Positions 51,279 through 59,467 are shown, counted from the first letter of the stretch. The stretch is DNA of 64,000 nucleotides from Bacteroidaceae bacterium (GCA_017483765.1 JAFUVE010000006.1:19138-83137); one strand, 5' to 3'. Made by a program: numbers and translations. Notes: generated by a model from the sequence alone, not told the origin.

Positions 51279-51734
51279 ATGACACTCCTCTTCCCAGGCA
51301 GTTTCGACCCCTTCACCACAGGGCACGACGACATCGTCCGGCGTTCACTCGCTTTTGCTGACCGCCTCGTCATCGCCATCGGCGTACATCCCACCAAGAA
51401 AGGGCTCTACTCCCCGGTCCAGCGGAAAGCCGACATCGAGCGCGTTTACGCACATGAACCAAGGGTGGAGGTGATGGTCTACGAAGGACTCACCACCGAC
51501 CTGGCACAACGCATCGGAGCCGACGCCATCGTCAGGGGAGTGCGTAATGTCACCGACTTCGAATACGAGCGCAACATCGCCGAGGTGAACCGAAGGCTCA
51601 CCGGCATCGAGACAATCCTGCTGTTTGCCGACCCGGCTCATGCTGCCGTCAGCAGCAGTGTGGTGCGCGAACTGATGTCCTATGGAAAAGACGTCACACC
51701 GTTCCTTCCAACGAATGATGAAACGGAAGAATGA
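51279..51734 (+). CDS. coaD: Phosphopantetheine adenylyltransferase
   Basis: The start is the ATG at 51279-51281 (MTLLFPGSFDPFTTGHDDIV); the frame is open further upstream in repeats. The 151-residue protein carries GSFDPFTTGH (the nucleotidyltransferase T/HxGH motif), VVYEGL-like MVYEGLTTDLAQRIGADAIVRGVRNVTDFEYE and AVSSSVVRELMSYGKDV, all hallmarks of CoaD. It makes dephospho-CoA from 4'-phosphopantetheine. The gene follows parE and is followed 31 bp later by the S41 protease gene. A heptamer-like leader ends 9 bp before the start. Confidence 0.96.
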   Translation: MTLLFPGSFDPFTTGHDDIVRRSLAFADRLVIAIGVHPTKKGLYSPVQRKADIERVYAHEPRVEVMVYEGLTTDLAQRIGADAIVRGVRNVTDFEYERNIAEVNRRLTGIETILLFADPAHAAVSSSVVRELMSYGKDVTPFLPTNDETEE

Positions 51735-51765
51735 AAACTCAAGATTGATAATTAAATACTGTAAA

Positions 51766-53376
51766 ATGAAAAAAATAGCCTTATTTCTGGCCTGTCTCTG
51801 TGCGGCAGCCACGCTTTGTGCACAGCACGCCACAATCGACCAGATACAGATGCAGAAACTGCAGCAGGCCGAGTTCTTCATCAAGAATCTCTATGTCGAC
51901 GAACTGAACGACGAGAAACTCGTCGACGCGGCCATCGAAGGTATGCTCAAACAGCTTGACCCACATTCCACCTACGTGCGCGCTAAGGACGTGGAGAAGA
52001 CCAACGAGAACCTCAACGGCAGTTTCGAAGGGGTGGGAATCCAGTTCCAGATGGTGGAGGACACGCTGGTCGTCATCAAGACCGTCAGTGGAGGCCCGTG
52101 CGAGAAGCAGGGCATACTGCCGGGCGACAGGGTGGTGTATGTCAACGACTCAACCATAGCCGGAGTGAAGATGACCAATGCCGGCATCATGAGCAAGCTG
52201 CGCGGACCGAAGGGCTCGAAGGTGAAACTCGGAGTGCTGAGAGCAGGGGTCAAAGGCATCAACAACTTCAACATCATACGCGACAAAATCCCGGTGTACA
52301 CCATCGACGCATACTATATGGCCACGCCTACCGTGGGATACATCAGAATCGACTCCTTCGGGGCGACAACGCTGGATGAGTTCCTGACTGCCGTGAAAAA
52401 GCTCAAGGAGAAAGGTATGAGCCGCCTGCTCGTCGACCTCCAGGGTAATGGAGGCGGATACCTCCAGACGGCCTTCCGTATGGCTAACGAGTTCCTGGCA
52501 AAAGGGGAGAAAATCCTCTCGCAGAAGGGTAATCGCATGGCGGGCGGAGGCGAGCAGATTTATGCGGCCGACGGGTCGGGAACTCTGCAGGACATTCCTG
52601 TCGTCATCCTCGTCGACAGCTATTCGGCATCGGCATCCGAAATCCTCTCGGGCGCTATTCAGGACAACGACCGGGGGCTCATCGTTGGAAGGCGGACTTT
52701 CGGAAAAGGACTGGTGCAAAGGCCCATCGAGCTGGCCGACAAGTCCATGATCCGACTCACCACAGCGCATTACTACACCCCTACCGGACGGTGCATCCAG
52801 AAACCATACGAGCTGGGCGACGCCAAGAGCTACCAGAAGGACATCGAAGACCGACTCAACTCCGGAGAGCTCACCAACATCGACAGCATCCATTTCGCGG
52901 ACTCACTCAAGTATGAGACCCTGCATCTCGGACGGACAGTCTATGGAGGTGGAGGCATCATGCCCGACTACTACGTGCCGCTCGACACCACCATCTACAC
53001 CAAGCTCCACCGCGAACTTACGGCCAAGAGCTGCATTAACGGCACCGTCCTGAAGTTCATGGACAAGAACCGCAAGGCTCTCGAGAAGAAATACCTCAAG
53101 AAGGACATCGCCTTCTTCAAGCAGAACTATGTCGTGGACGAGGAAATGTTCAACCAGCTCAAGCTCGAGGCAGAAAAAGCGGAGGTGAAATACACCGACG
53201 AGGAGTTTGAGGAAAGCAAGCCCATGATCCGCAAGGTGTTCAAGGCCCTTATCGGACGCGACCTCTGGGAGACCAGCGCCTACTATGAGCTCTACAACGA
53301 GAACAACAACATCTACGCCAAGGGTCTCGAGGTCATCTCCTCCGACGAACCCGTCAAAATCACCAGCTGGAAGTAG
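51766..53376 (+). CDS. S41 family C-terminal processing peptidase
   Basis: The start is the ATG at 51766 (MKKIALFLACLCAAATLCAQ), which gives a clear signal peptide; upstream in-frame codons overlap the coaD end. The 536-residue protein has a PDZ domain at about 85-165 (FEGVGIQFQMVEDTLVVIKTVSGGPCEKQGILPGDRVVYVN), then the protease: YIRIDSFGATTLDEF, LLVDLQGNGGGYLQTAFRMA, VDSYSASASEILSGAIQDNDRG with the catalytic Ser and FGKGLVQRP with the Lys. C-terminal 150 residues are helical and specific to Bacteroidetes. It probably trims periplasmic or envelope proteins. The TAG stop is part of a palindromic repeat, so that repeat was inserted at or generated the stop. Confidence 0.9.
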   Translation: MKKIALFLACLCAAATLCAQHATIDQIQMQKLQQAEFFIKNLYVDELNDEKLVDAAIEGMLKQLDPHSTYVRAKDVEKTNENLNGSFEGVGIQFQMVEDTLVVIKTVSGGPCEKQGILPGDRVVYVNDSTIAGVKMTNAGIMSKLRGPKGSKVKLGVLRAGVKGINNFNIIRDKIPVYTIDAYYMATPTVGYIRIDSFGATTLDEFLTAVKKLKEKGMSRLLVDLQGNGGGYLQTAFRMANEFLAKGEKILSQKGNRMAGGGEQIYAADGSGTLQDIPVVILVDSYSASASEILSGAIQDNDRGLIVGRRTFGKGLVQRPIELADKSMIRLTTAHYYTPTGRCIQKPYELGDAKSYQKDIEDRLNSGELTNIDSIHFADSLKYETLHLGRTVYGGGGIMPDYYVPLDTTIYTKLHRELTAKSCINGTVLKFMDKNRKALEKKYLKKDIAFFKQNYVVDEEMFNQLKLEAEKAEVKYTDEEFEESKPMIRKVFKALIGRDLWETSAYYELYNENNNIYAKGLEVISSDEPVKITSWK

Positions 53377-53398
53377 AGACGCCCCGTGGGGCGTCTTG
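53373..53398. repeat. Palindromic GAGACGCCCC element supplying the stop codon
   Basis: GTAGAGACGCCCCGTGGGGC then GTCTTG. Its TAG (53374-53376) is the stop codon of the S41 protease gene. Same family as the elements at 45996, 46056, 58461 and 58507. Confidence 0.85.
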
Positions 53399-53433
53399 TA
53401 ACTCCCCTCAAAAACATAGTTGTCTCCCCCTAT

Positions 53434-53460
53434 ATCATCTAGAAAATATAGATCATCTAG
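53434..53460. repeat. 9-bp array, 3 units (ATCATCTAG type)
   Basis: Units ATCATCTAG, AAAATATAG, ATCATCTAG, followed by AAAATAAAC. Then CTTCAAACCTCAAATTTCAA-type words run up to the ybeY start at 53501. Confidence 0.75.
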
Positions 53461-53500
53461 AAAATAAACTTCAAACCTCAAATTTCAAATTTCAAACCTC

Positions 53501-53911
53501 ATGATTTCCTACAACACCCAAAACGTCTCTCTCCCCAAAATCCGCCGCCGCGACACCTCTGCCTGGATCAAGGCAGTGGCTGCCTCCTACGGCAAGCGGG
53601 TAGGCGACATCGCCTACATCTTCTGTGACGACGAGAAGATCCTCGAGGTCAACCGCCAGTACCTGCAACACGACTACTACACCGACATCATCACCTTCGA
53701 CTACACGGAGGACGACCTCATCAGCGGAGACATCTTCATCAGCCTCGACACCGTACGCTCCAACGCCGAGGAGCAACACACCACCTACGACAACGAGCTA
53801 CACCGCGTCATCATCCACGGCATTCTACATCTTTGCGGAATCAACGACAAAGGGCCCGGGGAGCGCGAAATCATGGAGGCGGCGGAGAACAAGGCGTTGG
53901 CCATGCTCTAA
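53501..53911 (+). CDS. ybeY: Endoribonuclease YbeY
   Basis: The 136-residue protein has the YbeY core GDIAYIFCDDEKILEVNRQYLQHDYYTDIITFDY, then GDIFISLDTVRSNAEEQHTTYDNELHRVIIHGILHLCGINDKGPGEREIM. The metal site H-x3-H-x5 is partly present: HGILHLCG gives two His, but the third His of the usual HGxLHLxGYDH is replaced (INDKGPGE), as in other Bacteroidetes members. YbeY matures 16S rRNA and helps ribosome quality control. The frame starts directly after a run of CAAATTTCAA-like words and ends 2 bp before the convergent ATPase gene. Confidence 0.92.
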   Translation: MISYNTQNVSLPKIRRRDTSAWIKAVAASYGKRVGDIAYIFCDDEKILEVNRQYLQHDYYTDIITFDYTEDDLISGDIFISLDTVRSNAEEQHTTYDNELHRVIIHGILHLCGINDKGPGEREIMEAAENKALAML

Positions 53912-53913
53912 TA

Positions 53914-55047
53914 TTATAAGTTCCTAAGCCAGATGCCCATAAAGCGGTCGTAGACGATATAGCCTTCCTTGCTTCGGTAAACCAGTTCTTTGTCGGACAA
54001 AAAGTCCAAAGTGCGTTTCAGACTGCCGGCGGGAGGAATTGTGTGGCGTTCGGAAAAGGACTTGCTTAGGGGAAGACAGTGTCGCCCTTCTTCCGCAATT
54101 GCTTTTAATAATGTGAACTGATTTGGGGTGAGAAGTATCGTCAGACTTTCGTATTGAGCACTTTTTTCTTTCACTATTGATTGTATGGCCTCTTGTAGTT
54201 GTGACGCTTCTGTCACACTTATGCCTGATTCATACAAGCGGTTCAATATGGACTGGATATACCATGTGTGACCACCAAAACCATGATACAACTCATGGAA
54301 TATATCCTTGCTGAATGTTAGTTTCTGGGCTTCGAAGAAGCTTTTGCTGAATTCGTAGTATATCTCCTCGTGAAGCGGAGAAAGACTTAGTATGGAAGTG
54401 CTTTGGTAAAACGGGCGTTTGGGGGAACCGAACATTTCGTACATCAAGTGCATCTTGCTGCCTGAGAAGATGAAGTGGACGTTATGTATAAATTGGATGT
54501 AGGAACGGAGAAGGGCTTCGGTGCCTTTTTCTGGATAGTCGGTAATGGTTTGGAATTCATCTATGGCGATATAAACGTCTTCGCCTATTCCGTCGAGAAG
54601 GTTGAAGATGCTCTGGATGCTATGCTCTGTGTTGCTTTTGTCTATATCAACGGATATGGAGGGAGTGCCCGTCTGAGGGTCTATGCTGAAGGAAGGGCGT
54701 AAGGCGCCGAGAAATTGCATGAACTTGTTTTTTCGCCTGTGTTTGTTGATTAAATGTTCCTGAACGATGGCTCTTCCTAATGCCTGTATGAAATCGTGCT
54801 GATTCTGTGTGTGGAATATGTCTACGTAAATACATATGGCATCTTCGTTTTGTGACTTTATGGTTTCAAATACATGCATGATAAGTCCTGTCTTACCCAT
54901 TTTTCTGGGAGATACCAAGGTCGTGTTTCTTCCATTTGAGAGATTGGAAATCAATGTCTCACTCTCCTCCTTTCTGTCACAAAAATATTCTTTGCCTTCG
55001 TAACCTTCATAAATAAAGGGGTTTAATGGCTTTTTTCTCTTGCTCAT
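53914..55047 (-). CDS. P-loop ATPase, ORC1/AAA_16-like
   Basis: The 377-residue protein begins with KPLNPFIYEGYEGKEYFCDRKEESETLISNLSNGRNTTLVSPRKMGKTGLIMHVF, i.e. a short linker then Walker A SPRKMGKT at 46-53. Walker B is in VYIAIDEFQTITDYPE, and a STAND/AAA-type helical part with FIFSGSKMHLMYEMF follows. The C-terminal third is a winged-helix-like part (LTPNQFTLLKAIAEEG, SGLKRTLDFLSDKELVYR-like SLKRTLDFLSDKELVYR). It belongs to a group of small ATPases abundant in Bacteroidales; no nuclease motif is seen here. It is convergent with ybeY, 2 bp apart. Upstream lie four TTGTATTATACAA-type palindromes. Confidence 0.8.
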   Translation of the reverse strand: MSKRKKPLNPFIYEGYEGKEYFCDRKEESETLISNLSNGRNTTLVSPRKMGKTGLIMHVFETIKSQNEDAICIYVDIFHTQNQHDFIQALGRAIVQEHLINKHRRKNKFMQFLGALRPSFSIDPQTGTPSISVDIDKSNTEHSIQSIFNLLDGIGEDVYIAIDEFQTITDYPEKGTEALLRSYIQFIHNVHFIFSGSKMHLMYEMFGSPKRPFYQSTSILSLSPLHEEIYYEFSKSFFEAQKLTFSKDIFHELYHGFGGHTWYIQSILNRLYESGISVTEASQLQEAIQSIVKEKSAQYESLTILLTPNQFTLLKAIAEEGRHCLPLSKSFSERHTIPPAGSLKRTLDFLSDKELVYRSKEGYIVYDRFMGIWLRNL

Positions 55048-55098
55048 GATGACCTGCCTTTTCTTTAAAACGTAAAACTATAATGAGTTTTTTATATT

Positions 55099-55153
55099 TT
55101 GTATTATACAATTTGCATTATACAATTTGTATTATGCAATTTGTAGTATGCAA
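55099..55153. promoter_or_regulatory. Four tandem TTGTATTATACAA-type palindromes
   Basis: Units TTGTATTATACAA (55099-55111), TTGCATTATACAA (55113-55125), TTGTATTATGCAA (55127-55139), TTGTAGTATGCAA (55141-55153), period 14 bp. Each is an inverted repeat with a single central base. They lie about 50-105 bp before the ATPase start at 55047 and before the divergent lyase gene. Confidence 0.75.
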
Positions 55154-55273
55154 AGTAAATAAAAAAAATCTTCACTTCCAAATCTTTCCTACTTTTTCTT
55201 TACTTCTTTAAACCTTTTCCTCTTCATCGTGTCTAATTATGAATAACACATATTATAAAAATACTAACCACAC

Positions 55274-57337
55274 ATGAGACATCTATTCCTTTCCATGGCT
55301 CTGTCACTCCTTGCACTCACGGCGGGAGCACAGCCGCGTTATGACTACAGCAAGCTGAACACCGAGAAACTCGACCGTGGGGTGGTGGCCATCCCGCAGG
55401 CTGACGGTACCGTGGCGGTCACTTGGCGAACGCTCCGTTCTGATCGTAAGGCTGAGCCGTTCGACGTTTTCCGAAACGGGGTGAAAATGAACAGCGAACC
55501 GCTCACGTCGGGCGGTAATTTCATCGTCGACAAGCAGGCTGTGCAAGGTGACGTGACTTACAAGGTGGTGGGCGGCAACTGCGACGGGGAGTTCACCCTG
55601 CAGCAGGGGGCGCCCGTGGGCTATCTGCCCGTGAAACTCGACAAGCCGGAGGGAGACTACGCGCCCGACGGACATAAATACACCTATTCTGCCAACGACG
55701 CATCGGTGGCGGATGTCGACGGAGACGGACAATACGAAATACTGCTCAAGTGGGACCCTTCAAACGCGCACGACAACGCCCACGACGGATTCACAGGGCC
55801 TACCATCTTCGACTGCTACCGGATGGACGGAACACGGCTCTGGCGTGTCAACCTCGGACCGAACATTCGTAGCGGAGCGCACTATGTGCCGTTCATCTTC
55901 TACGACCTCGACGGCGACGGACGGGCGGAGTTCATCGTCAAGACCGCAGACGGCACGGTCGACGGAACCGGCAACATCATCGGCGACCCGAAAGCGGACT
56001 ACCGCTTCGGCATCGAGGAGGCGATGAAGCACTTCGAGGAGAACAAGGCACGGGCGGAGAAGCAGGCGGCCGAGATGGAGGCGAGAAGGCGCGAATGGGA
56101 GCAGCAACGCCAGAACGCACAGGGAAGGCAGCAACCGGCCAGACGACAGCCGGGGTGGCAAGGTCAAGGCAACCGGCGACGTGGCCGAAACCCCTTCGGA
56201 AACGTACCGCCCAAGTCAGGGCGGATTCTCGACGGACCGGAATATATCACAGTCTTCAACGGACTGACCGGGGCGGCCATGGACACCAAGCCATACATCC
56301 CTGAAAGGGGCGACCTCAACGACTGGGGAGACGACCGCGGCAACCGCTCCGAACGCTACCTCGCAGCACTCGGATACCTCCACGGACAGAACGCGTCGGC
56401 CATTTTCTGCCGAGGATACTACACGCGCACCGTCATCGCCGCATGGGACTGGGACGGACAACAGCTGAAAGAACACTGGACCTTCGACTCCAACCAGCCG
56501 CAGTGGAGCACGTATGCGGGACAGGGCAACCACAACCTGCGTGTGGCGGACGTGGATGGCGACGGATACGATGAGATCACATACGGATCCATGGCCGTAG
56601 ACAACGACGGACGCGGGCTCTACAACACCGGATTCGGACACGGAGACGCCATCCACCTCATGGCGTTCGACTCAACTACCGACGAGCTCTTCGTCTGGGA
56701 CTGCCACGAGAACCGGCGCGACGGATCCGACTTCCGAAACGCCAGGACGGGGGAGGTCGTCTTCCAAATCAAGAGCAACACCGACGTGGGCAGGGCCATG
56801 GCGGCGGACATCGACCCCACCAACCCGGGCGTGGAGATGTGGAGCAGCGACAGCCATGGAGTACGCAATATCAAGGGGGAAGTGGTGTCCATCGCCAAGG
56901 ACGCCGACGACCCGCAGCACGACAACACCATCGCCATGAACGGACGACGGCTATCGGTCAACTTCGGTATCTGGTGGGACGGCGACCTCCTGCGGGAGCT
57001 GCTCGACCGGGCCACCGTCTCCAAGTACGACTGGCAGAACAAGCAAGTCGTAGACCTGCAGAAGCTCGACGCCATCGTCTTCAACAACGGAACCAAGTCA
57101 AACCCCTGCCTCTCTGCCGACATCTTCGGCGACTGGCGGGAGGAGGTGATGGGACGCAATCCGGAAAGCACGGAGCTGAGGATCTACGTCACGCCTCATC
57201 CCACGGACTACCGCATCGACTGCCTCATGCACGACATTCCTTACCGGCTCTCCGTCGCAACAGAGAACGTGGGGTACAACCAGCCGCCGGAACCCGGATT
57301 CTACCTCGGTCCCGACCGCACCGACTACCTCAAGTAG
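55274..57337 (+). CDS. PL11 rhamnogalacturonan lyase with a basic low-complexity insert
   Basis: The 687-residue secreted protein has a signal peptide (MRHLFLSMALSLLALTAGAQ). The PL11 beta-propeller is recognised by AVTWRTLRSDRKAEPFDVFRNG, NDASVADVDGDGQYEILLKWDPSNAHDN, FYDLDGDGRAEFIVKTADGTVDG, LRVADVDGDGYDEITYGSMAVDNDGRGLYNTGFGHGDAIHL and WWDGDLLRELLD. These enzymes cut rhamnogalacturonan I between GalA and Rha. Residues about 246-315 interrupt the propeller with a Glu/Lys/Arg/Gln coiled-coil-like piece (KHFEENKARAEKQAAEMEAR) then a QGRQQPARRQPGW tract and RGRNPFGNVPPKSGR, before the propeller resumes at DGPEYITVFNGLTG. I know no such insert in the family. GC-rich core gene otherwise. Confidence 0.88.
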   Translation: MRHLFLSMALSLLALTAGAQPRYDYSKLNTEKLDRGVVAIPQADGTVAVTWRTLRSDRKAEPFDVFRNGVKMNSEPLTSGGNFIVDKQAVQGDVTYKVVGGNCDGEFTLQQGAPVGYLPVKLDKPEGDYAPDGHKYTYSANDASVADVDGDGQYEILLKWDPSNAHDNAHDGFTGPTIFDCYRMDGTRLWRVNLGPNIRSGAHYVPFIFYDLDGDGRAEFIVKTADGTVDGTGNIIGDPKADYRFGIEEAMKHFEENKARAEKQAAEMEARRREWEQQRQNAQGRQQPARRQPGWQGQGNRRRGRNPFGNVPPKSGRILDGPEYITVFNGLTGAAMDTKPYIPERGDLNDWGDDRGNRSERYLAALGYLHGQNASAIFCRGYYTRTVIAAWDWDGQQLKEHWTFDSNQPQWSTYAGQGNHNLRVADVDGDGYDEITYGSMAVDNDGRGLYNTGFGHGDAIHLMAFDSTTDELFVWDCHENRRDGSDFRNARTGEVVFQIKSNTDVGRAMAADIDPTNPGVEMWSSDSHGVRNIKGEVVSIAKDADDPQHDNTIAMNGRRLSVNFGIWWDGDLLRELLDRATVSKYDWQNKQVVDLQKLDAIVFNNGTKSNPCLSADIFGDWREEVMGRNPESTELRIYVTPHPTDYRIDCLMHDIPYRLSVATENVGYNQPPEPGFYLGPDRTDYLK

Positions 57338-57347
57338 CAATCTGAAT

Positions 57348-57401
57348 TTCTGGTCTTCTAATTTTTTCTAGTCTTTCTAGTCTTTCTAGTCTTTCTAGTT
57401 T
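57348..57401. repeat. 9-bp array, 6 units (TTCTAGTCT)
   Basis: TTCTGGTCT, TCTAATTTT, then TTCTAGTCT three times and TTCTAGTTT, starting 11 bp after the PL11 stop. Confidence 0.85.
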
Positions 57402-57435
57402 TTATTAGATTAAATATCAAATCCTAATTTTTTTC

Positions 57436-58464
57436 ATGGCATTCAACTTCCAAAGCGACTACATGGAAGGCGCTCATCCGCTCATCCTACAGCGCCTGGC
57501 CGAGACCAACCTCGAAAAAACAGCCGGCTACGGCTCCGACCCGTACTCCCTCCAGGCGAAGGAGCGGATACGCGAGGCTTGTGAATGTCCGCAGGCCGAA
57601 GTTCAGTTTCTCGTGGGAGGAACCCAGACCAACGCCACGGTCATATCCGCACTGCTCAGACCATGCCAAGGCGTCATCTCTGCCGAAACCGGGCATATCG
57701 CAATCCATGAGGCGGGGGCAATCGAAAGGGGAGGGCACAAGGTGCTCATCGTTCCTCATTACGAAGGAAAAATTTCTGCAGCTGACATCGACAGCTACAT
57801 CACGGATTTCTATGCCGACGCCAACTACAGCCACATGGTCATGCCGGGAATGGTGTATCTCTCGCAGCCAACGGAGTATGGATCCATCTATTCCAAGGCG
57901 GAAATGGCGGACATACACGACGTGTGCCGCAAACACCACATACCCCTTTATGTCGACGGAGCAAGACTGGCTTATGCGCTGGGAAGTCCGCAGAACGACC
58001 TCTCGCCGCCCGATCTCGCACGGCTGGCCGACATCTTCTATATCGGTGGAACAAAATGTGGAGCGCTCTTCGGAGAGGCGGTCGTCATGCCCGACCCTGG
58101 TCTCATACCCAATTTCTTCACCGTCATCAAGCAGCACGGAGCGCTCCTGGCAAAAGGACGAATAGTGGGAATACAGTTTCTCACGCTGTTCACCGACGAC
58201 CTCTACACACGCCTCGGACGTCACGCGCTCAGCATGGCTGAAATGTTGAAAGAAGGCTTGCACGCAAAAAACATACCGTTCTTCTTCGAGCCGCCTACCA
58301 ATCAGCTCTTCGTCATTCTCCCCGACAGCCTTGTCTTTGGGCCGGACGGTCAGGCAGGATTCTGCTTCTGGGAAAAGTACGACGACTCCCATTCCGTCGT
58401 ACGTCTTGCCACCAGCTGGGCCACCACCCCCGCCGACATCAACCAATTCCTCGCCCTCCTGTAG
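57436..58464 (+). CDS. ltaE: Threonine aldolase-family beta-eliminating lyase
   Basis: The 342-residue PLP enzyme carries NFQSDYMEGAHPLILQRLAETNLEKTAGYGSDPYSLQAKERIREAC, VQFLVGGTQTNATVISALLRPCQGVISAETGHIAIHEAGAIE, LYVDGARLAYALGSP and IGGTKCGALFGEAVVMPD with the PLP Lys; these are the motifs of low-specificity threonine aldolase. It cuts threonine (or allo-threonine) to glycine and acetaldehyde. It is alone; 98 bp separate it from the PL11 gene. The last 24 bp of the gene with the stop are part of a 47-bp tandem duplication carrying the GAGACGCCCC palindrome. Confidence 0.9.
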   Translation: MAFNFQSDYMEGAHPLILQRLAETNLEKTAGYGSDPYSLQAKERIREACECPQAEVQFLVGGTQTNATVISALLRPCQGVISAETGHIAIHEAGAIERGGHKVLIVPHYEGKISAADIDSYITDFYADANYSHMVMPGMVYLSQPTEYGSIYSKAEMADIHDVCRKHHIPLYVDGARLAYALGSPQNDLSPPDLARLADIFYIGGTKCGALFGEAVVMPDPGLIPNFFTVIKQHGALLAKGRIVGIQFLTLFTDDLYTRLGRHALSMAEMLKEGLHAKNIPFFFEPPTNQLFVILPDSLVFGPDGQAGFCFWEKYDDSHSVVRLATSWATTPADINQFLALL

Positions 58465-58534
58465 AGACGCCCCGTGGGGTGTCTTCAAACCAATTCCTCG
58501 CCCCCTTGTAGAGACGCCCCTTGGGGCGTCTTCA
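58441..58534. repeat. 47-bp tandem duplication with palindromes, including the gene end
   Basis: The segment from AACCAATTCCTCG at 58441 repeats from 58488 (period 47 bp). Each copy has the palindrome GTAGAGACGCCCCG/TTGGGG-type (58461-58485 and 58507-58532). The first copy holds the last codons and TAG stop of the threonine aldolase gene; the second carries a duplicate of those codons outside it. Confidence 0.85.
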
Positions 58535-58811
58535 AACTAAATCCGTCCGCATGGCAAGATTCTTCATTTATCTTTGTCCTGCTATAAATTCATGTCCAAT
58601 TCATGATAATTCGTGTTCAAGAAAATTCATGTAAATTCAAAAAAAATATTCATGAATATTATTTCATGATTTCCTCTTTGTCATGGCATAGTTCAAACAA
58701 GTTTGACTCTGCTCATCTGACAAATTCGGAAATTCGTGGGCATTCATGGTCATTCGTGTTAAAACAAAGACATCCGCAACGAATTCGCCTGGATTGGTCT
58801 TGGCTGGGATA
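58535..58811. other. Intergenic region with ATTCATG/ATTCGTG words
   Basis: No gene seen. Short words such as AATTCATG, ATTCGTG and ATTCATGG recur up to about 58760, resembling those at 37795-37925. The start (58546-58555) holds TCCGTCCGCATGGC, a word also near 51228 and 63898. Confidence 0.45.
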
Positions 58812-58854
58812 GTGGGCGTCTCGCCCGCACGAACGACCGGCGAAGCACGGTCAA
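58812..58854. repeat. Dispersed repeat GTGGGCGTCTCGCCCG...
   Basis: 43 bp starting GTGGGCGTCTCGCCCGCACG and continuing AACGACCGGCGAAGCACGGT. A close copy with GTGGACGTCCCCGTCC at its start is at 61667-61710, a diverged one at 15951-15987. Confidence 0.8.
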
Positions 58855-58864
58855 TCCATCACAG

Positions 58865-58903
58865 GAGTAACTACACTATTCACTCTTCATTCTTCATTCT
58901 TCA
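58865..58903. repeat. TAAGTGAAGAATGAAG-type element at a gene stop
   Basis: On the minus strand the TAA stop of the next gene runs into GTGAAGAATGAAGAATGAAG and ends in GTGAATAGTGTAGTTACT. Similar elements: 24665-24695, 61804-61857, 63854-63890. Confidence 0.7.
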
Positions 58904-59467
58904 TTCTTCACTTAATATTCTCTCAAACCTCACTCCCGTCTTCTTTCCGCACACATAGGTCACGGGCGGCAAGTCGCCTTGCCGGAGGTTGTCGATATAC
59001 AGCGGCTCATTCTCGATAATCAGCCCACAGTCGAACGTGTCGTCAGCCAGAATACGTGTTTTTTCTGACCTCAGCACCTTGAAATGGAGGTCTCCTTCGT
59101 ATTCCACGTCACAAACCCTGTCGGGATGCCATGTCAGGCGCAGACGGTCGCCTTTGCACAGTTCCTCTGCCACGTTCAGGTGGCGGCTCATCACCGGGTC
59201 GCTCTGATGCTCGTCTGTAAAGCCGCCCTGCTGGAAGTCTTCCCAGCTCTTGTAGCCCAGGTAGCGGCTCAGCAGGTTCAGCGTGTACTGGCTCGGAGTG
59301 CTCTCGCTCGGTAGATAGCCCCAGAGACGTTTCAGCGTGGAGCTGCTTACAGTCTCGCCGGTCCGCGAATGGATGTGCTGGCTCAGCTGGTCAAAGTCTT
59401 TCGGTGTGCTGGGTATTTTTCCTATTGCCGAGGCGATGTCGGTTATTAGTTTTTCTGTTGCAGTCAT
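58901..59467 (-). CDS. Unknown protein, possibly DNA-binding
   Basis: The 188-residue product is cytoplasmic. Residues 1-60 look like a helical DNA-binding region (KLITDIASAIGKIPSTPKDFDQLSQHIHSRTGETVSSSTLKRLWGYLPSE), with TVSSSTLKRLWGYL resembling the recognition part of an HTH. A second part (RLRLTWHPDRVCDVEYEGDLHFKVLRSEKTRILADDTFDCGLIIENEPLY) is beta-rich. I do not recognise a named family, but the layout with SSSTLKRLWGY is common in Bacteroidetes hypothetical regulators. It is divergent from the kinase-LRR gene, whose promoter lies about 80 bp away, and could control it; that is inference. The stop codon is part of a repeat. Confidence 0.65.
   Translation of the reverse strand: MTATEKLITDIASAIGKIPSTPKDFDQLSQHIHSRTGETVSSSTLKRLWGYLPSESTPSQYTLNLLSRYLGYKSWEDFQQGGFTDEHQSDPVMSRHLNVAEELCKGDRLRLTWHPDRVCDVEYEGDLHFKVLRSEKTRILADDTFDCGLIIENEPLYIDNLRQGDLPPVTYVCGKKTGVRFERILSEE

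Noticed and set aside
57487-58488. 333-codon minus-strand frame
   Set aside because: Antisense shadow of the threonine aldolase gene, which has clear PLP motifs.
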